From Diospyros lotus (lineage: Eukaryota > Streptophyta > Magnoliopsida > Ericales > Ebenaceae): 64,000 nt of DNA. The notes beneath the pieces were generated by a model. That model searched no databases. It saw only the letters and a list, made by a program, of their open reading frames with translations, and was not told the DNA's origin. The stretch spans positions 24,008,753-24,072,752 of the forward strand of contig NC_068349.1 of the NCBI RefSeq assembly GCF_014633365.1. The letters run 5' to 3'. Both the position numbers and the translations under genes were made by a program. Below, one piece after another: positions 46,950-55,698 of this stretch (positions are counted from its first letter, which is position 1; each line of letters opens with the position of its first letter).

Positions 46950-46995
46950 CAACCTCTGCCAGCTGATGGCTTCATGGATCAGCTGGCAGAGGTTG
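46950..46995. repeat. Perfect 18-bp inverted repeat with 10-nt loop
   Basis: CAACCTCTGCCAGCTGAT (46950-46967) is exactly complementary to ATCAGCTGGCAGAGGTTG (46978-46995), separated by GGCTTCATGG. Flanking bases do not extend the stem. Either strand of RNA would fold into a stable hairpin. The stem is shorter than a plant microRNA duplex normally needs. It lies inside the CACTA element. Confidence 0.95.
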
Positions 46996-47342
46996 GAATG
47001 GAAGTTTAGATTTTGGTAAGGAGTATTGACCCTCGATCCTCCTACCACAGAGATTACAAACTAAAGTCGCATGTTGTTTCGTAAGATTTAATACTAAGAC
47101 CAAATGCGAGTCAATCAAATTGTTTTGGCTTTGACAATTTTATCCATCCTTAATGAGAACAAGCAATCTAGCTAGTCAATGACATTGCAAATGGAAATCC
47201 AAGAGGCTGCATATTATAAGATTGGATTATATAAAACACATAACAAGAACAATTAAAGACAAATAAAAAATAAAACAAACATTTGTATATTGCAATAGAA
47301 AAAAAAAAACAAATAAAAGGAACATGAGAAACATCAATTATC

Positions 47343-47928
47343 AGCTAGAAACATCAATTATTGGCAATTGTCAGCTAGAACACAGTTGCTCATCAAACCC
47401 ATTAGCATTATATAATAATCCTCTAGTAACAAAAACACACTTCTGATAAAAAATGTCCTAGCAAGAAATCGATCTATATATATGATCTACTTCCAAAATT
47501 GTGAAAAAAAAAGAAAAAGAAAACCTACAACAGACAAATCAAAGCAGAAGCTTCAAGGCTAACCTTTTTTGAGGGTGAAGGCGAGAGCGAGCGAGGGCGA
47601 GAGAGACAGAGACTAAGAAGGCGAGAGCGAGCAGCAGCTAGAAACATCAATTATTGGCAATTGTTAGCTAGAACACAATTGCTCATCAAACCCATTAGCA
47701 TTATATAACAATCCTCTAGTAACAAAAACACACTTCTGATAAAAAATGTCCTAGCAAGAAATCGATCTATATATATGATCTACTTCCAAAATTGTGAAAA
47801 AAAAAGAAAAAGAAAACCTACAACAGACAAATCAAAGCAGAAGCTTCAAGGCTAACCTTTTTTGAGGGTGAAGGCGAGAGCGAGCGAGGGCGAGAGAGAC
47901 AGAGACTAAGAAGGCGAGAGCGAGCAGC
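47343..47928. repeat. 293-bp tandem duplication in the CACTA element
   Basis: AGCTAGAAACATCAATTATT begins at 47343 and again at 47636. Both copies run through AAATCGATCTATATATATGA and GAAGCTTCAAGGCTAACC to a GCGAGAGCGAGC tail. They are nearly identical, so the duplication is recent. Confidence 0.92.
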
Positions 47929-48120
47929 GAGAGCGAGGGCGAGAGCGAGAGCGAGGAGCGAGGGCGAGAGCGAGTGCGAGAGTGAGCAGCGAGAGCGAGA
48001 GTGAGGGCGAGAGCGAGCAGCGAGAGCGAGAGCGAGGGTGAGAGCGAGAGCGAGGGCGAGAGCGAGCAGTGAGAGCGAGGGCGAGGCAGGCAGCGACTCA
48101 GCGGCGAGAGAGACACAACG
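47570..48120. repeat. Purine-rich GCGAGA array
   Basis: Long runs of GAGAGCGAGC/GAGGGCGAGA units with irregular hexamer phasing, densest at 47870-48095. Reverse-strand open frames here give a Leu/Ser/Arg low-complexity peptide and are not credible genes. Confidence 0.9.
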
Positions 48121-48255
48121 AGCAGACCTGATCGAGAGAGGGTTCTAGGGTTTGCAGGGGGGATTTTGGAAGAGAAGGAGATGGAGAGGAAGATTTGGGC
48201 GGGGGCGCCAGAGACAGAGGGAGGGGGGGAATTTCGCGGTGTGATATTAAATTAT

Positions 48256-48537
48256 ATCCCCGGCGGTTTCTAAAACCGCCGGGGTTATATTAAATCATAT
48301 CCCAGCGATTTTAAAAAATCGCCGAGAATGGGAAAACATCACCGGCGGATTTTACAAACCGCCGGGGATGTGCATTCTATAGCCAGCGGTTTGTAAAAAC
48401 CGCCGGGGATGCTCATGAATACCAGGCGGTAATCAAAATCGCCGGGGATTTGTATCCATAACCCGCAGTTCTTTAAACCGCCGGGGATTTTGGTGTATTC
48501 CCGGCAATTGTTTAAACCGCCGGGAAAAGTTCGCTGG
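48256..48537. repeat. CACTA subterminal repeats, right
   Basis: Counterpart of the left array: about ten CCGGCGGTTT or AAACCGCCGGGG copies at about 30-bp spacing, ending close to the CTTCTTGTAGTG terminus. Confidence 0.9.
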
Positions 48538-48567
48538 TAATGGCCCCTCTTCTTGTAGTGTATTTTC

Positions 48568-48850
48568 ATCTATAGACTAAGTGCTTCATTCTATCGACTA
48601 ATCCTTTCTTCTGTTGATTAATAGAGTGCAAGTTGTTGATTCTGTCGACTAAGTTTAGTTTCTGTCAACTAACAGTGTGTATGCATTTATATGATTCTTC
48701 ATTGGCCTCAATATCTATCAACTAAGCTTTCCATTTTGTCGACTAACAAAATTAATAAATTCATTATGTCGACTAAATGATTTAATTTGTCGACTAAGTC
48801 TTGTATTAATGCTTAATCTGTCAACTAAATCGTTTCTTCTGTTGATAGTT
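48568..48850. repeat. GTCGACTAAG motif array in LTR D, right part
   Basis: About eleven copies of the GTCGACTAAG motif or drifted forms, continuing the array broken by the CACTA element. Confidence 0.82.
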
Positions 48851-48936
48851 TGTTTCGCAGAAAGTTTCCAATGGCTAGTTTTTCAAATCCCAATGGTCAC
48901 AAATAGCTAGTTTTCTCTTAAATCTCTTGGGATGCT

Positions 48937-48944
48937 TATAAATA
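48937..48944 (+). promoter_or_regulatory. Candidate TATA box, LTR D
   Basis: TATAAATA in GCTTATAAATACAAGTCATG, matching the position of the TATA motif in solo LTR N. Confidence 0.5.
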
Positions 48945-49619
48945 CAAGTCATGAATGAACTTGAGAAGGCTAATGAATGGAAATGAGTTGATCTAGAAAT
49001 TACAAATCATTTTATTTGAGCTTATAAGAGTTTATGCTTTCATTGTTGTATTTTTCTCTCCAAGGCTTTGTTCTATCGTTGTAAATTTATTCTTAAACCT
49101 TGTTTTCATTGTGAGAGAACTTGTAACTAAGAGTGTTAACTCTTACCTTTCTTTTTCATTTGTATCATTCTTATTTTCCTAACTCCTAGTGCAAGAGGAC
49201 ATGTTCTTTGAAGCAAGAGGTTGAAATACCTAGCTAGGTGCTAGAGGTTTGTAATTTTCTAGTCTTGGACTAGAGGGCCTACTTGGTTAAGTAGAAGGTT
49301 TTAATGGATTGTTTGCAAAATCCTTAGTGAGGAGCTAAGGTAGTGGATTAGTCTTGAGTTAAATCGAACCATTATAAATCCTTTGTGTTCTCTTGTGCTT
49401 GTATTCTTTGATCTTTATCTTTCCAAGCATTCATTTATTCCTCAATTGATTCACATATTTATCTTTCTTGATTTACACTTGTCATTTTGTATATTTTATG
49501 TTTTAAATCACTAAAACCTCAATTTGTATCAAAAAGTTTTTCAAGTTCTATCAAGTTTTTAAGTTACCCAATTCACCCCCCTTATTGGGTGTGTGCCATA
49601 GGATTTCAAACCTATCATT

Positions 49620-49631
49620 TGGTATTAGAGC
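49620..49631 (+). other. Primer binding site of element D
   Basis: TGGTATTAGAGC, a one-base variant of the initiator tRNA-Met site, two bases after the LTR end at 49617. It fixes D on the plus strand. Confidence 0.85.
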
Positions 49632-49673
49632 CTAACTCTTTATTTCAAGGTCTAATAATCTAAGGAAAGATCC

Positions 49674-50168
49674 ATGGCTCTTAAGGAAGGGTATCCAACT
49701 AATGTGACACCTTATTTTGATGGCTCTTATTATGACTTTTGGAGAAACAAAATTTGTATTTTCACGACATCCATTGATTGTTATGTGTGGTATATTGTGG
49801 AAAATAGTTTTGTTTTAAAACCAAAGTTGGAATGGAATGATCATGATAAAATGATTTTTTTTTTTTTAAATATTAGAGCTATGCATATTTTACAACATGC
49901 CCTAAGTGATGATATTTATGTTAAAGTTTCTAAATGTTCCAATACTAAAGATATATTAAACACTCTTGATTCATTATATCTCTCTAACAAATGTTGTGAG
50001 CATGTTGATGAAAATATATAAGTTGAAAATTCATTGAATCAACAAATAGAGGAGAAAGGAAGTTCCCATGCCTCCAGTGAAGAAAGCTCAAACATGTGCT
50101 TCATGGTAAATGAAGAAGAGGAGGTAACCTCTACTTCTACTCTTATTATTGATATTGAAAATGGTTAT
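49674..50168 (+). pseudogene. copia gag, first part (element D)
   Basis: ATG at 49674 begins MALKEGYPTNVTPYFDGSYY, then FWRNKICIFTTSIDCYVWYI, and a core ending DSLYLSNKCCEHVDENI before a TAA at 50019. This is the N-terminal gag domain of SIRE-like copia elements. After the stop the frame continues with SSEESSNMCFMVNEEEE, the usual central acidic part, so some gag core seems to be missing. A T-run at 49855-49866 may reflect slippage. Element E is inserted at 50168. The start is chosen because it lies 42 bp after the PBS and gives the recognised N-terminus. Confidence 0.85.
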
Positions 50169-52165
50169 TGAAAGTAAAGCAAGATCGCTACGGGGTAAAC
50201 AGCGTAGTTCAAAATTTTGAACTTACCTTGATCTCGGCGATTGGATCAACGTCGAAATTAAATCATTCACAAACAAATAAATAAATCTAACCTTTAGATT
50301 ATCGAGTCGTTCGTGGATTCAAGCCGTCCAAGCGTCCGGCCTCTAACTCGTGATACGCGGCACGCGTCCGTTGGCAAGGAGAACGGAATAGGAGTGCTAG
50401 CTCCTTCTCCTTTGCGCGGCTTGAGTATGGACGGTAAAAGAACGCCCACGTTTCAAATCGATGCCAAAAAGAAACGGAAAGAGTGAACAGCAATACGTTT
50501 TTCAACTCTTGAAAAATGACACCAAAATCACTACATTTTTGGGCAACCCATAAAGGGATATTTATAAGAAAATATCCTAGGGTTTCTAAAACCCTAATAG
50601 ATTGGGTTAGCCCATTAATTTTAATTTAATTAAAATCTTAAGTGGACTTATTCTAGTCCAACTATAAATATAATTAAATGGCTCAATCCTTTTATAGGTT
50701 AATTAAAATATTATGGCCCAAATCTAATTCAAGCCCAAATATATTTTATTTAATATTTGGCCCAAATCTAATTTGGTCCAAATATAATATTTAATATTTG
50801 ACCCAAATCTAATTTAGTCCAAATATAATATTTATTTTAATATTTGGCCCAAATCCAATTTAGTCCAAATATAATATTTAATTTAATATTTGACCCAAAT
50901 CTAATTTAGTCCAAATATTAACTTAAGTCCAAATATATTTTATTTCCTATTTGCCACTCCAACAAATAGAAAATTATTAAATTAGAAACTCCTTCTTAAT
51001 TTAATTAATTGCCATTTTAGGAAACTGTTTCCATTATGACGACCCCTCGCCATATCGACGTCATTACGTCTATTTGTTCTTTTTCCGTGAGAACTTACGA
51101 CGGCACAACTTTTTGCCGAAGTGTCCCACTTAACCATACGCCCACTCTCCTGGTTTAAGGTAGGGACTGTGCCTATTGCGTATGACTCATTAGGCTTCTG
51201 AATATGTTGGCAATGTGTCGGTACAAACACATAAGACAAGATTGGCCTCTAGCAAGGCATCATGCCTACCCAATTATTCAGAAGGATTCATAATCCGCAA
51301 ATAACCTTCCACAAGCATGGTTATCGTGTAATTCGATCATCTCATCAATATATCTTATGTGATCTCAAGTATGGCGATGCGTTGCTTGATAACGATCACA
51401 TGAGTTTTCTTCAGTCTTCCGGATATCTTCACTTAATTAGAAAGTAAATCAATAACTCCTTATTGATCTCTTTCACCATGGCCATGGATTTAAAGTGAAT
51501 ATCCACCGAAGATGCCTTAGATACATCATCCTCTATTAAGGAATAGACGAGTCCCATCTTGGCTATGCACCCATCTTCATAAGCCTCACGATATACCCAA
51601 CGATCGCCCACGTGCAGCCTTTGTCTAGGCCCATCGAAATGATGTCAAAGCATACCGGTCTTCTTATGAGATGACCGTGACAACCTTAGGTCCAAGGATT
51701 AGTTACACCCATCTCGTATGAGAATACCATCAACATATAACCAAAATGGATTCTCATGGCGAGTCATGTCCAGTGACACGTTCTTCAACATTGGTCACCT
51801 ATGTACTTGTCTAGGCATCCCCATGCCTATGGGTGTGAGACCCCCGTTGCTATCACATAGCAAAAACATAGCACATACAAGTCTTACCGCAATTGTCAAT
51901 GTCCATTCTTGACATTGCTACAACTTGGGACGTTTAATGATGTCTGGTAACTGTGATGCATCATCTCACATCTTTATAGATTAATCACAGTATACATCAT
52001 ATGGACTTCTATCTAGTTTCATTCGGTTATTACAATAATAACAAGAAACTAATAGAATGACTTTTTGTGAATTTGAACAACTCCTTATTCAAATAATAAA
52101 CATGATTACAATTGTCAGTGTATAACATGCCCAATCTGATTGGGTCTAGAGCACCTACACTAACA
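50169..52165 (-). mobile_element. 3' LTR of element E
   Basis: TGAAAGTAAAGC to CACCTACACTAACA, 1997 bp. It contains serial AAATCTAATTTAGTCCAAATAT phrases (50720-50940), a minus-strand TATAAATA (about 50558-50567) and several small open frames shared with the other copies, none with a recognised domain. It looks about 95% like the 5' LTR where I compared them by eye. Confidence 0.93.
50700..50945. repeat. Short repeats in the E LTR
   Basis: Five or six copies of a roughly 40-bp phrase TTTGGCCCAAATCTAATTTA / GTCCAAATATAATATTTAAT with variation. The same array stands in the 5' LTR (58150-58400), S4 (62960-63140) and E' (35780-35990), and differs in copy number between them. Confidence 0.8.
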
Positions 52166-52178
52166 ATCTCCCACTTGC
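52166..52178 (-). other. Polypurine tract of element E
   Basis: The minus strand reads CAAGTGGGAGAT directly before the 3' LTR, the usual copia plus-strand primer. Confidence 0.8.
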
Positions 52179-52199
52179 ACTAGAGCTAAACATTCATGT

Positions 52200-53275
52200 A
52201 TCTTATACCTGATGATCGAACATGACTTTCATGTTTCTCCTAGGATAGAGCTTTAGTCAAGGGATTTATGACGTTATCATCCGTCGATACTTTCTCTATA
52301 TATGTCACCTCAATAGATAGTCTCCATTATCAAATGGTGATGCCGCAATACAAATTTGGTCCGTTGATGAGACCGTGGTTCCTTCGCTTATGCGATGGCT
52401 CCATTGTTGTCCCAATAACTGTTATTGGATCAACAATGCTGGACACTACTTTAAGTTCATCAATGAACTTACGGATCCATACAACCTCCTTAGCTGCTTC
52501 GAAGGTTGTTATGTATTCGACTTCAGTTATTGAATCTGCCACTATCTCTTGTTGGAACTCTTCCAACTCATGGCCCAGCCATATACGCAGAATATGAATT
52601 TCGACTGTACGTGATTTAAAATCATCATGGTCGAATTGGAAACTGACATCCATGAACCCCTTTATGGTATGCTCTCATTCTCCATATGACAAAAACATCT
52701 CTTTAGTTCTTCACAAGTACTTAAGAATGTTTTTCACAACAATCCAGTGTTTCTCACCTGGATCAGCTTGATATCTACTACATATGCTCAAAGTATATGC
52801 GATATCAGGCCTCGTACATAACATGTCATACATGATTGAGCCAATAGCCAAGGCATATTGTGCTCGACTCATCCTATCTCTCTCATCTTGTGTCTTCAGA
52901 CACAGAGCCTTGGAAAGATGTATTCCATGTGACATGGGAAGATTTTCCTCCTAGAATCTTCCATGCTAAACCTCTTTAGCACCTTGTCAATGTACGCGTT
53001 TTGGGAGAGTGCTACCAACCTCCTGAATCTATCTCTATAGATCCTTATTCCAAGAATATAGGCTGCTTCTCCCAAATCCTTCATGGAGAAAATATTTTGA
53101 AAGCCATATTTTAACTAATTATATCATGGGAACACAATTCCCTATGAGCAATATATTGTCCACATATAGGACTAAAAGGACCACCACGCTCCCACTAACC
53201 TTCTTGTAAACACAATGATCAACTTAACTTTTGTGAAAAATCAAACCTTTTGATCTTTTCATCAAAACATTGATT
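52200..53275 (-). pseudogene. copia RT C-terminal half and RNase H (element E)
   Basis: Minus-strand codons. From right to left they read VLYVDNILLIGN, WLSKYFSMKDLGEAAYILGI and RIYRDRFRRLVALSQNAYI. Further on come MSRAQYALAIGSIMYDMLCT, RPDIAYTLSICSRYQADPGE and HWIVVKNILKYL, then an RNase H part with EVEYITTFEAAKEVVWIRKF and a decayed HQRSKHI-like tail. The catalytic YVDD is YVDN. Two frame changes separate the open pieces (near 52935 and 52680). The wording is close to many plant copia elements. RT plus RNase H would make cDNA in the particle. Confidence 0.9.
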
Positions 53276-53557
53276 CTAACTCTGGGATGCTTGCCTTAGT
53301 CCATAAATGGACCTTTGCAAGTTGCAAATCTTATTTGCATGTTTATGAGTAACAAAACCGCCAGGCTGTGTCATATACACATCCTCGACCAGGTTTCCTT
53401 TAAGGAAAGCTGTTTTGTCATCCATCTGCCATAACCCAAAGTCAATGTCAGACATTGCCTCATCATAGGTAGTAGGGTCATTGTTCACAACCAGAAGCAC
53501 ATCTCCATGTGCTGAGATGAGAAATCCATATCTCTCTTGCTCGCAATGAACCCTCAT
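53276..53557 (-). pseudogene. copia RT N-terminal part with internal deletion (element E)
   Basis: GFLISAHGDVLLVVNNDPTT, then YDEAMSDIDFG runs directly into LWQMDDKTAFLKGNL, VEDVYMTQPGGFV and SIYGLRQASQS. In intact copia RTs some 70-80 residues (including the region around WTLVDPP and ARLVAKGY) stand between the EAM and QMD blocks, so a large in-frame deletion is inferred. Motif A Asp (QMD) is kept. Confidence 0.85.
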
Positions 53558-53599
53558 CGACCTATGAGGTTCTTGTGTAGAAGGTTAAGGAGTTGACAC

Positions 53600-54380
53600 A
53601 ACTTCTTGTGTCTGATCTTTCTCGGGTTCCTGGAGGGGAGTATTTGTTTGTGGTTTGCCTCGAATCTTATTCGAGCTTAACATTCCTCCCACTAGCCACA
53701 ACATCTAAGAATTCCTTCTTAAGAAATACCACATGCTTGGCAACAAAACACCTTTTGTTCATATGGGTGGTAAAAGTAATATCCATTTGGATATCCCACA
53801 AACAAACATCTCATCAATTTGGGCTTTAACTTATTATTGTCAACACGTTTGACATAAATTTGATAACCCCAAATCTTAAGGAAAGATAAATTTGGCTTCT
53901 TTCCTTTTCATATCTCATATGGAGTCTGAGTAACTGACTTACTTGGAACCCTGTTCAAAACAAAGATCGTGGTGAGGAGTGCGTATTCCCAAAATGTAAT
54001 AGGGAGTTCAGTGCGACTTATTATGGACTAGACCATGTCTAACAAGGTCCTATTCCTCCTTTAGACACACCATTCATCTCTGATGTTCCAGGTGGAGTCC
54101 ATTGTGAGAGAATCACATTCTGCTTCAGATGATCTAGAAACTCACTGTTCAAGTATTCACCACCTCGATCTGATCGAAATACTTTGATACTTTTCTTAGT
54201 TTGTTTCTCTACTTCAAATATGAATTCTTTGAACTTTTCAAAAGCCTCAGATTTGTGTCTCATAAGATACACATAACCAAAACATGATCTATCATCAGTA
54301 AAGGTTATGAAGTAGACATATCCACCTCTAGCTTGGGTGGACATGGGTCCACACACATCAATGTGCACAAACCCTAGCAC
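53600..54380 (-). pseudogene. copia integrase (element E)
   Basis: Open part 54039-54380: LGFVHIDVCGPMSTQARGGY with the first catalytic Asp, ITFTDDRSCFGYVYLMRHKS, FRSDRGGEYLNSEF with the second Asp, and SQWTPPGTSEMNGVSKGG. The catalytic Glu expected in NGVSE is Lys. Downstream (53700-54040), after a frame change, it reads WEYALLTTIFVLNRVPSKSV, TPYEI, a stop, KGKKPNLSFLKIWGYQIYVK and VGYPNGYYFY. It would insert cDNA; with this substitution it cannot be catalytic. Confidence 0.9.
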
Positions 54381-54726
54381 TTATATAGCCTCCATTTACT
54401 TTAAAAAGAGACTTAGTCATCTTGCCAAGTAAAAAAGATTCGCAAGCACCATATGATTCATAATCAAATGTGCCGAGATATCCATCTCTATACAAGTTGG
54501 ATGTGCGAGTCTCATTTATATGGCTAAGGCGACAATGCCATAAATAAGTGTTATTTAAATCATCTGATTTAAGTCGCTTAGTATTTATGTTACTGATAGG
54601 AGTATCAACATCAAGGACATACAAACCATTACATATTGTTGTTTTACCATAAAACAACTCATTTTTATAAAACGAACAACTATTGTCCTTTAAATAAAAA
54701 AATGAATATCCATCCTTGTCAAACAA
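54358..54726 (-). pseudogene. copia GAG-pre-integrase / zinc-binding region (element E)
   Basis: DKDGYSFFYLKDNSCSFYKN, NGLYVLDVD, and LWHCRLSHINETRTSNLYRD followed by CESFLLGKMTKSLF. This is the HX4HX~30CX2C zinc-binding part of copia integrase; the C-X2-C is partly lost (YGACESF). Confidence 0.85.
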
Positions 54727-55009
54727 GAATTAGAAATTATATTCCTAGTAAACTAGGATTATAGTAACAGTTATGTAACTCTAATACAAGCCCTGTGGGC
54801 AATGTCAATAAATAGGTCTCTACAACTAATGGAACAACTCTTGATCCATTTCTCATGTGCAGGTACACTTCTCCCATTATTAATACCCTCATACTCCTAA
54901 GCCCATACACGAAAGTGTGAATATGAGCATTAGATCCAGTATCTAATACCCATGTGGACTGATCAGAAGTAGATTCATTAATTCCAATAACATAAATACC
55001 TGAAGTGCC
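54727..55009 (-). pseudogene. copia aspartic protease (element E)
   Basis: The minus strand reads STWVLDTGSNAHIHTFVYGL, then MGEVYLHMRNGSRVVPLVVE. The D-T-G-S active site lies at about 54932-54943. The frame is open only in short pieces, with stops before and after (for example at 54731). It would release gag, IN and RT from the polyprotein. Confidence 0.82.
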
Positions 55010-55698
55010 CTGAGTATAACTCTTCTTACTCTACACCTCCCGGTTTATCATAGTGGAAATAGATCGCATCCTATTTACCCTTTTAGGTTTTGGTCTTCTG
55101 GACACTTCCAGATTGCGCTATGGAAGAACTCTTCTTCCTTTTGGCTTTCTTACTCTCAGGCTTGCCCTTGTGCCCCTTGGGCCCTTCAACTAAGAGAACA
55201 CTTCCCTTGGCCTATTCAATTTTAGGCTTGGTCCCCTTAAGTATGGATAACCACTCTCCAAGAGTCTTTTCCATAGCCGTTAGGGAGGGATTGTATCACC
55301 AAATCTAGGGTAAGTTTCAGCATCCATACCCAAGTTTAGCTGTAGCAACCTATTGATAAAACGTATCATCTCCATGACATGCTTCTCAATAGATGATCTT
55401 TGAGCCTAGCCATGATCTCATAGGCATCCTAACTCTTATGTTGCGACTTATGTTTTAGGGTCATGGCAGCCAAGACGATATATCAAGCGATAATCATATC
55501 ACCCCTGTGCATCGTCCAGGCCTAATGTGCTACTATTTCTTTAACTGGTGGCTTCGTAAGAAGATAGCTCTCTATCGCATAGAGAATCTTATCATACGTG
55601 AGGACTATCCTCAAGATGATCTTCCAGTTATAGAAATTAGTCCCGTTGAAGGTATTATTGCCCTCGAGTATCGATCTTATCGACATGTTTCTAGACAT
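55010..55698 (-). pseudogene. copia gag (element E)
   Basis: ATG at 55698 gives MSRNMSIRSILEGNNTFNGT, then NFYNWKIILRIVLTYDKILY, the UBN2-type gag N-terminus. It continues VLAAMTLKHKSQHKS and DAYEIMARLKDHL with several TAG stops. Near 55060 a degraded zinc knuckle (IYFHYDKPGG, cysteines lost) is followed by the protease region. The gag would build the particle; with these stops it cannot. Confidence 0.8.

Larger units (their letters stand above)
45326..48560. mobile_element. CACTA (En/Spm-type) non-autonomous transposon
   Basis: CACTACAAGAG at the left and CTTCTTGTAGTG at the right are inverted CACTA termini, flanked by a TAT duplication (45323-45325 and 48561-48563), the 3-bp size expected. 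Both ends carry many subterminal CCGGCGGTTT/AAACCGCCGG repeats, the binding-site-like arrays typical of this group. At 3235 bp it has no transposase domain or long open frame. The interior holds a perfect hairpin, a GT microsatellite, a 293-bp tandem duplication and a purine-rich GCGAGA array. It would depend on a related autonomous element. Confidence 0.92.
44550..49617 (+). mobile_element. 5' LTR of element D, interrupted by a CACTA transposon
   Basis: From TGAATTTTACTTTTG (start set by alignment to solo LTR N) to AAACCTATCA just before the PBS. Without the 3235-bp CACTA element and its TAT duplication it is 1830 bp. It shares with N the TCGACTAA array (45226-45322 and 48568-48850), the TATA region at 48937 and the CACCCCCCTTATTGGGTGTG end. 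The left boundary is less certain than the right. Confidence 0.8.

Noticed and set aside
46950..46995. Hairpin as a microRNA gene
   Set aside because: The stem is 18 bp with no extended pairing, too short for a typical plant precursor; reported only as a hairpin.
47832..48116. 94-codon Leu/Ser/Arg-rich minus-strand frame
   Set aside because: Direct product of the GCGAGA repeat in the CACTA element.
52268..52597. 109-codon plus-strand frame
   Set aside because: It is the antisense shadow of the RNase H region of element E.
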